Positions 1 to 7,215 are shown, counted from the stretch's first letter. The stretch is DNA of 16,521 nt from Chloroflexota bacterium (GCA_003242205.1 QGUR01000074.1:1-16521), one strand, 5' to 3'. Notes: generated from the letters alone by a model not told the origin. Made by a program: numbers and translations.

Positions 1-476
1 TCCGCCGCGCTGCCTCCCAGCGCGCGCAGGCGCCGCTCGACACTCGCTGCCGTCTCTTGCAGCACGGTCGCCTCACCCCCGGTCCCCGGCGCGAGGACGA
101 CGCCGAGCTCGACCGCCTCGACCGGCACGGAAGTCGCCTCCGCAGTCGCCGCAGGAGCAGCGGGCGTTTCCGTCGCTGCCCCGTCTGTCAGCGCGGCAGC
201 AGTGGCAGTCAGTGCCTGATAAAAAGCCGCGTCAACGGTCAAGGCGAAGGCTGTGGCGGCGGCATCCTGCGCTTCGGCAGTCGCCGTCAGCGAAACACCA
301 GACGCTTCCGCCGTCTGGGTAAAACGCTCGTTTATCAAGGCGTTGATCGTCGCCTGTTGGTCGGTTGCATCCAGTTGGGTAACCGGGCTGCCCAGCGCAA
401 ACGGCGCGGCGCTGAACAGCGCGAGCAGTCCCAGAATAAGCGCGGCAATCAGAGAGATGGTTGGTCGCTGTCTCAT
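1..476 (-). CDS. Secreted or membrane-anchored Ala/Thr-rich protein, C-terminus cut by window edge
   Basis: An open frame runs from an ATG at 474-476 to the left edge, giving 158 residues with no stop. It begins MRQRPTISLIAALILGLLAL, a signal peptide or N-terminal anchor (about residues 8-29). An Ala/Thr/Glu-rich, probably extracytoplasmic region follows, with repeated TATAEA-like stretches. The last visible residues contain SVERRLRALGG. This loosely resembles the ERRxxALG segment of the SecD periplasmic head, and SecD also starts with one transmembrane helix, but the match is short and is inference only. An AAGGA ribosome site lies just before the ATG, and a good promoter sits at 509-537. 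It is divergent from the MFS gene. I do not recognise the family with certainty; that it is a real exported protein is well supported by start signals and composition. Confidence 0.72.
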   Translation of the reverse strand, partial: MRQRPTISLIAALILGLLALFSAAPFALGSPVTQLDATDQQATINALINERFTQTAEASGVSLTATAEAQDAAATAFALTVDAAFYQALTATAAALTDGAATETPAAPAATAEATSVPVEAVELGVVLAPGTGGEATVLQETAASVERRLRALGGSAA

Positions 477-508
477 GGCAATCCTTTGCAAGACAAAACG
501 CAAGAAAC

Positions 509-537
509 ATTATGGCGCAAATGCGCCGCCTTCACAA
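509..537 (-). promoter_or_regulatory. Sigma-70-type promoter of the left-edge gene, with a palindrome in the spacer
   Basis: Read on the minus strand: -35 TTGTGA (532-537), a 17-nt spacer, -10 CATAAT (509-514). The spacer and -10 contain the inverted repeat GGCGCA-TT-TGCGCC at 514-527, well placed for a repressor operator. The start codon is about 33 nt downstream of the -10. Confidence 0.5.
514..527. repeat. 6-bp inverted repeat in divergent promoter region
   Basis: GGCGCA AA TGCGCC, perfect 6-bp arms with a 2-nt centre. It overlaps the minus-strand promoter and lies about 95 nt upstream of the divergent MFS start. Could be an operator for a regulator not encoded in this window, or a small hairpin. 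Confidence 0.4.
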
Positions 538-560
538 CGGAGGAATGGCGATAACGCCGC

Positions 561-588
561 TTACAGAATGCGAAAGTGGGACTATAGT
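561..588 (+). promoter_or_regulatory. Candidate promoter of the MFS gene
   Basis: A good -10 TATAGT lies at 583-588, 32 nt before the ATG. The best-spaced -35 (TTACAG, 561-566, 16-nt spacer) is poor, so only the -10 is convincing. Confidence 0.35.
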
Positions 589-620
589 AGACATTACGTT
601 CACAACACGGAGGGCGGGAC

Positions 621-2195
621 ATGACACAGCCGCGCACGGCATTCGACGGAAATAGCCCCGCCCAGACGGAACGATGGGTGCTGGTCGCTACCATTCTCGC
701 GTCCAGCATGGCGTTTATCGACAGCACGGCGCTCAACGTAGCCCTGCCGGCCATCCAGCAAAGCCTGAACGCGACCGGCTCTGAGGTGTTCTGGATCATC
801 AGCGCCTACAATCTGTTTCTGGCCTCGCTTATCCTGACCGGCGGCTCGCTGGGCGACATTCTGGGCCTGAAGCGCATTTTCACCGGCGGGCTGCTGGCAT
901 TCACGCTGGCGTCGGTGGCCTGCGCGCTGGCCCCAAACGCGACCGTGCTCATCATCGCCCGTGCAGCTCAGGGAGCGGGCGGCGCGCTGATGGTCCCCAG
1001 CAGCCTCGCGCTGCTGTCCGCGGCGTTCCCACACGAGCGACGCGGTATTGCCATCGGCACGTGGTCAACCTTCACGACCGTAACCTCGGTCCTCGGCCCG
1101 GTGATCGGTGGGTGGCTGGCCAGCGCCGGGCTATGGCGCGGCGTTTTCCTCATCAACGTGCCGCTGGCGGTAGTCGCGGTTGCGGTGCTGTCGCAGGTGA
1201 GCTACCGCGACCGGCGCAATCCCGGCGGCCTCGACATCCCCGGCGCGCTGCTGGCGACGCTCGGTCTGGGCGGCATCACCTACGGCTTCATACAGGGACC
1301 GGAAACCGGCTTCGACTCGCCCGTCATTCTGGGCGCGCTCGGTCTGGGTTTCGTCGCGCTGGTCGCCTTTCTGATCGTCGAAGCACGCTCACCGCATCCG
1401 ATGGTATCGCTGCAGTTGTTCCGCTCGCGCACCTTCAGCGGCGCGAACGCGCTGACGTTCTTCCTGTATGGCGCGCTGGCGGTTTACAGCCTGTTCGTCT
1501 CGCTCAATCTCGTACAGGCGCAGGGCTATCTGGAATCTGAAGCCGGGCTGGCGCTGCTGCCGTTTTCGATCATGCTCATTCTGCTGTCACGCTGGGCGGG
1601 TGGGCTGGCAAGCCGTATCGGCCCGCGCCCGCTGCTGACAGCCGGCCCGGCGCTGACCGGCGTGGGTTTTTTCCTGCTGGCGCTGGTCGGCATCACCTCT
1701 GGCCCGAACGACTACTGGACGACCGTCTTTCCCGGCCTGCTGCTCACCGGCATCGGCATGGGCCTGACCGTCGCGCCGCTGACAACCGCCGTGATGACCG
1801 CCGTGCCGGTGAACAGCACGGGCAGCGCATCGGGCATTAACAATGCGGTGGCGCGTACGGCGGGCGTTCTGGCAATCTCGGTACTGGGCGCGCTGGCGAT
1901 CGTCGTCTTCACCGATACGCTGGCTGCGGCTACGTCCGGGATCGAAATGAGCGCCGAAAGCCGGCAAGCGCTGCTGGTGGAACAAGCGCCCAAGCTGGGA
2001 GCGGCGACCGCGCCTCCGGGTGTTTCAGAGACGGCACACAACGAAATCACGGTCGCCGTCAGGATCGCGTTTATCGAAACCTACCGGCTGGTGATGCTGA
2101 TCTGCGCCGGGTTAGCTTGGCTGAGCGCCCTGCTCGGCTTTGCGCTGGTGGAACCCCGACACCGGCTGCTCCCGGAACCGGTGGCTACGGGATGA
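621..2195 (+). CDS. MFS drug:H+ antiporter, DHA2 (EmrB/QacA) family, 14 TMS
   Basis: A 524-residue polytopic membrane protein, the usual DHA2 length, with hydrophobic segments spread along the whole chain. Family motifs are visible: FIDSTALNVALP (32-43, motif D1), GGSLGDILGLKR (74-85, motif A in loop 2-3), and LGPVIGG (158-164, the antiporter motif C region). The family exports drugs, biocides or metabolites in exchange for protons across the cytoplasmic membrane; the substrate cannot be read from sequence. The start has GGAGGGCGG just upstream at 609-617. No TetR- or MarR-type regulator lies beside it, unlike many DHA2 loci, so control may come from the divergent promoter region. Its 3' end overlaps the convergent exported-protein gene by 11 nt. 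Confidence 0.93.
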   Translation: MTQPRTAFDGNSPAQTERWVLVATILASSMAFIDSTALNVALPAIQQSLNATGSEVFWIISAYNLFLASLILTGGSLGDILGLKRIFTGGLLAFTLASVACALAPNATVLIIARAAQGAGGALMVPSSLALLSAAFPHERRGIAIGTWSTFTTVTSVLGPVIGGWLASAGLWRGVFLINVPLAVVAVAVLSQVSYRDRRNPGGLDIPGALLATLGLGGITYGFIQGPETGFDSPVILGALGLGFVALVAFLIVEARSPHPMVSLQLFRSRTFSGANALTFFLYGALAVYSLFVSLNLVQAQGYLESEAGLALLPFSIMLILLSRWAGGLASRIGPRPLLTAGPALTGVGFFLLALVGITSGPNDYWTTVFPGLLLTGIGMGLTVAPLTTAVMTAVPVNSTGSASGINNAVARTAGVLAISVLGALAIVVFTDTLAAATSGIEMSAESRQALLVEQAPKLGAATAPPGVSETAHNEITVAVRIAFIETYRLVMLICAGLAWLSALLGFALVEPRHRLLPEPVATG

Positions 2196-2703
2196 GGACG
2201 CGCGGCCCATGATAGCGGCCTGCGCCGGCAAAAGGCTCGCCCAGCGTGTTTTTCAGCACGTCGAGCACCTCATCGTCGTCGCCAACATAGACCACGATCA
2301 GCCGGTCGCGCTGGAAGAAATGCGGCGTCGCTACCCATTCGACGTGCAAGGGCGCATCATCGGTCATGATGGTGCTGCCGTCATCGCTGACTCTGGCGGC
2401 TTCGCGCTGCGCCTTGTCGCTCGCGCTGTACTCATAAACCTGAATGTCATCGTCCGCGACAGCCAGCACCGTGCCGGGCGCGGAGAAAAACGGCTGGCGC
2501 ACCTTGCCCTTGACCGCAATCGGCGCGCCGGTTGCGGCGATTGAGCGGTAAAACGAGGCGAGCATCAGGTCGTCAGCAGGCTCGGCGGCAGCCAGACTGG
2601 TCGAAGCCAGCGAGACATCGAACGGCAGATTGTGATTGGCGTTGAGCAGCGCCAGCGCGGCAAGCGCGAGCAGGGCAAGAATGGCAGGTAGGCGATAGCT
2701 CAC
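2185..2703 (-). CDS. Conserved exported protein of unknown function
   Basis: A 172-residue protein beginning with a signal peptide or anchor (SYRLPAILALLALAALALL, about 2-20). The mature part looks like a compact beta-rich domain: IAVKGKVRQPFF (62-73), the run VLAVADDDIQVYEY (79-92), HFFQRDRLIVVYVG (128-141) and a C-terminal DEVLDVLKNTLG helix (144-155). The core 'KGKVRQPFFSxPG ... VYEY' recalls small exported OB-like proteins seen as hypotheticals in related genomes, but this is from memory and carries no assigned function. It starts at GTG (2701-2703), with AAGGAG 10 nt upstream. It is convergent with the MFS gene. It could be read through from rpsD if the terminator at 2821-2855 leaks; no convincing promoter of its own was seen. 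Confidence 0.8.
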   Translation of the reverse strand: MSYRLPAILALLALAALALLNANHNLPFDVSLASTSLAAAEPADDLMLASFYRSIAATGAPIAVKGKVRQPFFSAPGTVLAVADDDIQVYEYSASDKAQREAARVSDDGSTIMTDDAPLHVEWVATPHFFQRDRLIVVYVGDDDEVLDVLKNTLGEPFAGAGRYHGPRVLIP

Positions 2704-2820
2704 GGTTGTTCGGCTCCTTGTTTGACCGCGTGCTATCCTCTATAGACGCAAAAACCGGGGCAAAAGTTTCGCCAAAACCGCCCGGATTTTGATTTTTCAG
2801 CAGTGTAGCGACACAGGAAG

Positions 2821-2855
2821 AAAACAAACAGAGGCTGCCGGACTGGCAACCTCTG
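2821..2855 (-). terminator. Intrinsic terminator of rpsD
   Basis: Minus-strand RNA folds CAGAGGUUGCC / AGUCC loop / GGCAGCCUCUG, an 11-bp stem including one G-U pair. UUUGUUUUCUUCC follows. The G-U pair would be a C-A mismatch on the plus strand, so orientation is clear. It lies about 30 nt after the rpsD stop. Confidence 0.88.
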
Positions 2856-2884
2856 TAAACCGCATCGTGTAGGTGATGTTGGGA

Positions 2885-3511
2885 TCAGGTGAGGCGGGTG
2901 TAGAACTCGACGACCAGCTGTTCCTGGATCGGCGTGGGAATTTCATCGCGTGCCGGCAGGTTCACCAGCTTGGCGCTCAGGTTGTCGCGGTCGACCTGCA
3001 GATAGGAGAGATTAAAGGCCGTGCCTTCAAGCGCTTCGACCACGTGCGGGTTCTTACGCATCTTCTCGACAACCGAGATCGTCTGCCCCGGTTTCACCTG
3101 ATACGAAGGCAGGTCAACGCGCTGGCCATCGACCAGAATGTGGCCGTGCTTGACAAGCTGGCGCGCAGCCCAGATGGTGGCCGCGAAACCGGCGCGATAG
3201 ACCAGATTATCCAGCCGGCGCTCCAGCAGGATGAGCAGGTTTTCACCCGTCACACCCGGCAGACGGCGCGCGCGCATGAAGTAGCGGCGCATCTGGGCCT
3301 CGCGGATGTTATAGATGAAAGCCAGCTTCTGCTTTTCGTTGAGCTGCAGGCCGTATTCAGTGCGGCGGCCAGAGCGATACTGCTTTTCCTTGCCGTGCTC
3401 GCCCGGCGGATAGGGACGCTTCTCAAGAATCTTCTGATATTTCGCGCGCGGCACAAGCACCTCGCCGAAGCGCCGCTGCACTTTTGCCTTTGGCCCGTGA
3501 TAAGATGCCAT
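2885..3511 (-). CDS. rpsD: 30S ribosomal protein S4 (uS4)
   Basis: A 208-residue protein typical of S4, a primary binder of the 16S rRNA 5' domain that nucleates 30S assembly. It begins MASYHGPKAKVQRRFGE, contains RPYPPGEHG (32-40), YGLQLNEKQK (53-62), TGENLL (88-93), and the S4 RNA-binding domain from about residue 97 (RRLDNLVYRAGFA ... ARQLVKHGHILVDGQRV). The N-terminus lacks the CxxC-type zinc cysteines, so this is the zinc-free (C-minus) form. A start upstream (GTG, 3544) would add 11 residues atypical for S4; the ATG at 3509-3511 gives the family N-terminus, with GAGG about 12 nt upstream. It stands alone here, not in the usual rpsM-rpsK-rpsD-rpoA-rplQ cluster. Confidence 0.97.
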   Translation of the reverse strand: MASYHGPKAKVQRRFGEVLVPRAKYQKILEKRPYPPGEHGKEKQYRSGRRTEYGLQLNEKQKLAFIYNIREAQMRRYFMRARRLPGVTGENLLILLERRLDNLVYRAGFAATIWAARQLVKHGHILVDGQRVDLPSYQVKPGQTISVVEKMRKNPHVVEALEGTAFNLSYLQVDRDNLSAKLVNLPARDEIPTPIQEQLVVEFYTRLT

Positions 3512-3600
3512 ATGGTATAACAACCTCGTTCTATGGGTATGCACGCGCCGCTGCCGCGCGGAAACGCTCGTAACCCGTAAGCCTTCAACTCGAGCAGACG

Positions 3601-3606
3601 ATTGTA
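3601..3606 (-). promoter_or_regulatory. Candidate -10 element for rpsD
   Basis: Minus-strand TACAAT, about 90 nt upstream of the rpsD ATG, in an AT-richer patch. No recognisable -35 was found at 16-18 nt. The long leader could hold autoregulatory S4-binding structure, which is inference only. Confidence 0.25.
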
Positions 3607-3686
3607 CACGGTTTAATCGCTATTTCTAGGGTTAAATCCGCAATTTATCCCTCACATCCCCCGGCCTCACCCATTTGCGTCCCGCA

Positions 3687-3712
3687 GGGATACTGTTGGA
3701 GAGAAGTATCCC
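3687..3712. repeat. Inverted repeat downstream of rsmI
   Basis: GGGATAC (3687-3693) and GTATCCC (3706-3712), perfect 7-bp arms with a 12-nt loop, 10 nt past the rsmI stop. No U-tract follows on either strand, so it is a weak terminator at best. The flanking CCTCACCC-type text (about 3650-3672) resembles that beside the 12061-12096 palindrome, suggesting dispersed intergenic repeats. Confidence 0.45.
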
Positions 3713-3721
3713 GTATTCAGA

Positions 3722-4576
3722 CTAATGCTTCCGGCGCGCCTGCGGTTGCGCGTCCTTCTCTTCCACGCCCAGCGCGTAGACATCGCGCCGGTTCCAGCCC
3801 GCTTCCATCGCCACCCGGCGGGCCGCGCTGCTGAGCGGTTCGCCCGCTTCCAGCCGCGCGCGCAGGGCTTCGCGCACGCGGGTTTCAACCCATGCTTCAG
3901 CCCGTGCTTCCGGCGCGCCGCCGACCACCAGCACGATTTCGCCTCTGGGCGGGTTGGCTTCATAATGCGCCAGCACCTCGCTCGCCTGGCCGCGCCGCAG
4001 TTCCTCGTAGACCTTGCTCAGCTCGCGGGCGACGCAGACCGGGCGGTCGCCAAGCGTTTCGAGCACCGCGCGCAGCAGGCTCGTCAGCCGGTTCGGGCTT
4101 TCGTAAAGGATGAGCGTGCGCCGCTCGTCCGCCACTTCGGCCAGCCACTCGCGGCGAGCGCGATCCTTTCTGGGCGGAAAACCGAGAAAGATGAAGCTGT
4201 CCGTCGGCAGGCCGGATCCGACCAGCGCCGCAATGGCTGCGTTCGGCCCCGGCAGTGGTTCGACACGCACGCCGCGATGGATCGCCTCGCGCACCAGTTC
4301 GTAGCCGGGATCGGAAATGCCGGGCGTGCCGGCATCGGACACCAGCGCCACGTCGCCTGTTGCCAGCGCGTCAAAGATGGCATCGAGCTTGCTCAGTTTG
4401 TTGTGTTCGTGATAGCTGGTAAGCGGCGTTTTGATCCCGTAATGCTGGAGCAGCACGCGAGTCGTGCGGGTATCTTCCGCCGCGATCAGCGAGACTTCGC
4501 GCAGGACGCGCAGCGCCCGCAACGTGATGTCTTCCAGATTGCCGATTGGCGTTGGTACGATGAACAGCGTGCCCAC
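3722..4576 (-). CDS. rsmI: 16S rRNA (cytidine(1402)-2'-O)-methyltransferase RsmI
   Basis: A 284-residue SAM-dependent methyltransferase of the tetrapyrrole-methylase fold; the E. coli enzyme has a similar length. It 2'-O-methylates C1402 in the 30S decoding centre. Diagnostic blocks in order: GTLFIVPTPIGNLEDITLRA (2-21), AAEDTRTTRVLLQHYGI (32-48), SDAGTPGISDPG (80-91), LPGPNAAIAAL (108-118), FLGFPPRK (130-137), LYESPNRL (157-164) and ARELSKVYEE (183-192), with a basic C-terminal helical tail. The start is GTG at 4574-4576: it places the family motif at the N-terminus, has AAAGGG upstream, and follows a good promoter. The same frame stays open further upstream to 5020, but that would run through the terminator at 4647-4680 and antisense-like text in the ferredoxin gene. 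Confidence 0.95.
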   Translation of the reverse strand: MGTLFIVPTPIGNLEDITLRALRVLREVSLIAAEDTRTTRVLLQHYGIKTPLTSYHEHNKLSKLDAIFDALATGDVALVSDAGTPGISDPGYELVREAIHRGVRVEPLPGPNAAIAALVGSGLPTDSFIFLGFPPRKDRARREWLAEVADERRTLILYESPNRLTSLLRAVLETLGDRPVCVARELSKVYEELRRGQASEVLAHYEANPPRGEIVLVVGGAPEARAEAWVETRVREALRARLEAGEPLSSAARRVAMEAGWNRRDVYALGVEEKDAQPQARRKH

Positions 4577-4608
4577 TACCCGCCCTTTCCCTGCCGGAAT
4601 CGCCGTGC

Positions 4609-4637
4609 ATTGTAGCCCGCCCGCCGAGCGCGACCAA
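4609..4637 (-). promoter_or_regulatory. Promoter of rsmI
   Basis: Minus strand: -35 TTGGTC (4632-4637), exact 17-nt spacer, -10 TACAAT (4609-4614), 32 nt before the GTG start. It lies just downstream of the ferredoxin terminator, so rsmI appears to be transcribed independently. Confidence 0.65.
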
Positions 4638-4646
4638 CAGGCCCGG

Positions 4647-4680
4647 AAATAAAACATCCCCCGCACGAAGCAGGGGATGT
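4647..4680 (-). terminator. Intrinsic terminator of the ferredoxin gene
   Basis: Minus-strand RNA: ACAUCCCCUGC / UUCGU loop / GCGGGGGAUGU, an 11-bp stem with one G-U pair, followed by UUUUAUUU. It lies 24 nt after the ferredoxin stop codon. The G-U pair is a C-A mismatch on the other strand, fixing the direction. Confidence 0.92.
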
Positions 4681-4703
4681 CGAAATGCATATAGCCGGAT
4701 GGC

Positions 4704-5054
4704 TTAGCCAAGCGCGTCGTAGCCCGGCCCAACCGCGAAGAAGTCGTAGTTGGGCTGGATGTCCACGGTGAGGTCGACGATTTCGCCGCCTTCCGCGGTG
4801 ATTTCTTCCTTGGTATCGAACGGCACGCGCTTCTGGCCGGGAGCCATTTCGTAGGCCGACGGCACTTCTTCTTCGATGAAGATGGCCTCATAGGGGCATT
4901 CGGGGATGCAAGCGCCGCAGTCGATGCAGGTATCGGGGTCGATGAAGTACCAGGGCCATTCGTTCTCGGGCTGGCCGGGAACAATGCATTCGACCGGGCA
5001 CACATCCATGCAAGCCCCATCGCGCAGGCAGAGGCTGGTGATGATGTGAGTCAT
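4704..5054 (-). CDS. Ferredoxin with two [Fe-S] clusters (4Fe-4S/7Fe-like, C-terminal extension)
   Basis: A 116-residue acidic electron carrier. The first cluster set is C9-x5-C15-x3-C19-P-x2-C23 and the second C43-x2-C46-x2-C49-x3-C53-P, followed by an acidic tail of about 60 residues ending GPGYDALG. The second set is a classic 4Fe-4S motif. The first is like 7Fe/8Fe bacterial ferredoxins but has five rather than the usual seven residues between its first two cysteines, so its nuclearity (3Fe or 4Fe) is uncertain. It probably carries low-potential electrons in the cytoplasm; the partner is not encoded nearby. The start ATG has AGGAG 8 nt upstream. Strong own terminator and no co-transcribed neighbours: a monocistronic unit. 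Confidence 0.93.
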   Translation of the reverse strand: MTHIITSLCLRDGACMDVCPVECIVPGQPENEWPWYFIDPDTCIDCGACIPECPYEAIFIEEEVPSAYEMAPGQKRVPFDTKEEITAEGGEIVDLTVDIQPNYDFFAVGPGYDALG

Positions 5055-5098
5055 TAAGATAACTCCTCGAATTACAAAAGATGCGGAAACCGCCTGTC

Positions 5099-5113
5099 AT
5101 TATCCCAAGTATA
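5099..5113 (-). promoter_or_regulatory. Candidate -10 elements of the ferredoxin promoter
   Basis: Two overlapping minus-strand -10 candidates, TATACT (5108-5113) and GATAAT (5099-5104), lie about 45-60 nt upstream of the ATG in AT-rich sequence. No clear -35 matches either, so the choice is open. Confidence 0.35.
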
Positions 5114-5164
5114 GCGACGCTTAACCCTGAATTCTGGAACTTTTGTTGGATTTGAAAAACTGGT

Positions 5165-5672
5165 TTAACTGAGAGATTGGAGAGTTTTCAAGCGGTTTAA
5201 ATAAAAGTTAACTAAGAGCAAACTATGCAGCGTGTACGTTGATCGGATGGCTCGAGAGTTGCCGGAACAGAGAGTTAACATCCAAGGGTAGTCTAGCTGA
5301 GAGCACGCGAGTTGACCCCGCATACTCTCAGCTCCCCATATTATCTGATCCACTGAGGAAGCAAATTGCTCCGCACCAAAGAGCACAAGCCCGATGCTCC
5401 GTCCGCGAGCAGTTATATCGATCAAATGAGATTCGAGTGGTGTACGCACGCTGCCTGATGGAGCAAACTTGTTTAGCTCATCAACAAACACTACTACTGA
5501 ATCAAGGCCAATACTTTTGACTCTCCAGAAGTTCGCTTAACTCTCTAATTGCTCTACCAAAGACCAATCGCTGACCACTGTCATTGAGCATCTGAATATC
5601 AATCACAAAGACGTCGCCAGCTGTAAGCTTGTCAAAGGGAATCGGCCACCCGCTACATAGCAATCCGATTTC
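5165..5672 (-). pseudogene. Relic of a HerA/DUF87-type ATP-binding protein, frameshifted and truncated
   Basis: Two minus-strand frames together give a recognisable P-loop ATPase fragment. Frame A (5672 down to 5502) reads through GDVFVIDIQMLNDSGQRLVF and RAIRELSELLESQK, then stops. Frame B takes over near 5510-5516 with SIGLDSVVVFVDELNKFAPS (Walker B region), then LIDITARGRSIGLVLFGAEQ and FASSVD, and ends at 5165. The junction fits loss of 2 nt or gain of 1 nt. This order is that of HerA/DUF87 ATPases, which pump or remodel DNA and often sit in defence or mobile loci. The Walker A half is absent upstream, the frame A side begins right after a TAG, and residues after FASSVDQ no longer look like the family. 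Composition is AT-richer than the neighbours, which suggests transfer followed by decay. Confidence 0.75.
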
Positions 5673-5841
5673 CTATACATAGTGATCTTGCTTGCTGGAG
5701 CTAGTGTCAATCGGTACCGATAGATAGTACGCTCATACTTCTTATAGCATGACTAGTAGTCAAAGAAGCTCATGCGCCCTTCCTCCATCTGTATTACACT
5801 ACGGATTATGTTTGGCTAACCCCGCCCCTGTGGAGTGCAAG
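5673..5841. other. AT-rich intergenic remainder with no supported gene
   Basis: Outside the ATPase relic, nothing coding, RNA-like or repeat-like could be supported in the AT-richer zone 5114-5841. Short open frames here lack ribosome sites and recognisable content. The promoter of the downstream lipoprotein gene must lie near 5780-5830, but no clear -35/-10 pair was found. Confidence 0.5.
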
Positions 5842-7179
5842 ATGAAACGTCTTCTGGCGCAGCAACTGGTGTGCTTGCTTCTGGTCGTGCTGGCTTTTGG
5901 CGGCTGTTCATTTGGTGGAAGTGCGACCGTAACGCCAACACCTGACGAAACGACCGCGACTGTGACCGCCGGCCCTACTGAGACGACCGCACCGGGCGAC
6001 CCGACGGCGACGGAATCCCCCGCCGCGACCGAAAGCGAAACGCCCGCCGACGAAGCAACCACCACGCCGCCGCCAGTCAATACCGAAACTCCCACGGACG
6101 CGCCGACCGCGACCGACGAGCCGCCCACCGCAACGGCGACGGCGACCGGAACCGCGACGACCGAGCCAACGCCGACGCCGACCTCAACCGTCACGCCGGT
6201 GACGCCGACGGCAACGGCCAGCGCCACCGCGACCGCAGTTCCCGGCCCGACCTTCGAGCTGGGCGGTCAGGTGTTCAGCTTCCTGTATCTCGATCTCATG
6301 CGCGAAAGCGGCATGACGTGGATGAAGATGCAAATTCGCCACACGCCGGGCGGTTCGACCGCCGACGCCGAAAATCTGGTCGCCATTGGCGAGCGCCACG
6401 GCCTGAAGGTGCTGCTGAGCGTCGTCGGCGATCAGGCCGCGCTCGCCGCTAACCCGACGCAGTATTTTCAGGAGTTCGCGGCGTTTCTGGCCGCGGTCGC
6501 CCGCGTTGGGCCAGACGCGATTGAGGTGTGGAACGAGCCGAATATCGACCGCGAGTGGCCCGCCGGTCTCATCAACGGGACCAACTACGCCCAGATGCTC
6601 AGCTACGCCTATCCGGCCATCAAACAGGCCAACCCGAATGTCATGGTCATCAGCGGCGCGCCCGCGCCCACCGGCTTTTTCGGCGGGCAGTGCAGGGTCA
6701 ACGGCTGCGACGACCTGATCTTCATCCAGCAGATGGCCGCCGCCGGAGCCGACCAGTACTTCGACTGCACCGGCATCCACTATAACGAGGGCATCCTGCC
6801 GCCCACCGCCAGCACCGGCGATCCGCGCGGCAACAGCAACCATTACACGCGCTACTATCCGACGATGGTGAACACCTATGTCAGCGTCTTCCCCGATAAG
6901 CCGCTGTGCTTTACCGAACTGGGCTACCTCTCGCCGGAAGGGTTGCCGCCCTTGCCGCCCGGCTTCGAGTGGGCCAGCGGCACGTCGGTGCAGGAACAGG
7001 CGGAATGGCTGGCTCAGGCCGCGCAGCTTTCCCGCGACAACCGCACCGTGCGCCTGATGATCGTCTGGAACATGGACGCGACGATCTACGGCTCGGACCC
7101 GATGGCGGGCTGGGCGATTATCCGCAACAACACCTGTCTGGCCTGCGTCACGCTGAGCGTCGTCATGGGACAAGGTTAG
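5842..7179 (+). CDS. Lipoprotein with Thr/Pro-rich linker and clan GH-A-like glycoside hydrolase domain
   Basis: A 445-residue exported protein. The signal MKRLLAQQLVCLLLVVLAFG leads to a lipobox-like FGGC with lipidated Cys22. Residues about 27-136 are a low-complexity Thr/Pro/Ala/Glu linker, probably a flexible wall or surface spacer. From about 138 comes a TIM-barrel-like domain: WMKMQIRH strand, IGERHGLKVLLSVVG, then DAIEVWNEPN with candidate acid/base Glu232, ISGAPAP, GIHYNEG, and CFTELGY with candidate nucleophile Glu359, ending with a VWNMD strand. The NEP plus late TEL pattern fits GH39/GH5-like retaining hydrolases; family and substrate are unknown. The ATG at 5842 is chosen because GGAG lies 6 nt upstream and a signal peptide follows at once; the frame is open upstream to 5749 but without signal features. 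Monocistronic. Confidence 0.85.
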   Translation: MKRLLAQQLVCLLLVVLAFGGCSFGGSATVTPTPDETTATVTAGPTETTAPGDPTATESPAATESETPADEATTTPPPVNTETPTDAPTATDEPPTATATATGTATTEPTPTPTSTVTPVTPTATASATATAVPGPTFELGGQVFSFLYLDLMRESGMTWMKMQIRHTPGGSTADAENLVAIGERHGLKVLLSVVGDQAALAANPTQYFQEFAAFLAAVARVGPDAIEVWNEPNIDREWPAGLINGTNYAQMLSYAYPAIKQANPNVMVISGAPAPTGFFGGQCRVNGCDDLIFIQQMAAAGADQYFDCTGIHYNEGILPPTASTGDPRGNSNHYTRYYPTMVNTYVSVFPDKPLCFTELGYLSPEGLPPLPPGFEWASGTSVQEQAEWLAQAAQLSRDNRTVRLMIVWNMDATIYGSDPMAGWAIIRNNTCLACVTLSVVMGQG

Positions 7180-7215
7180 TCATAGGCGCTTTCCATGTCC
7201 CGCCCGTCACGTGGA

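Noticed and set aside
2873..3520. Plus-strand frame opposite rpsD
   Set aside because: rpsD is unmistakable on the minus strand; the antisense translation has no family likeness.
4577..5020. Upstream in-frame extension of rsmI
   Set aside because: Would overlap the ferredoxin gene in another frame and cross a strong terminator; the GTG at 4574-4576 gives the standard N-terminus and has its own promoter.
5930..6240. Tandem-looking ACC/GCG/CCG repeats as a possible CRISPR or satellite
   Set aside because: No fixed unit or spacers; it is the DNA of a Thr/Pro-rich protein linker that remains in frame.
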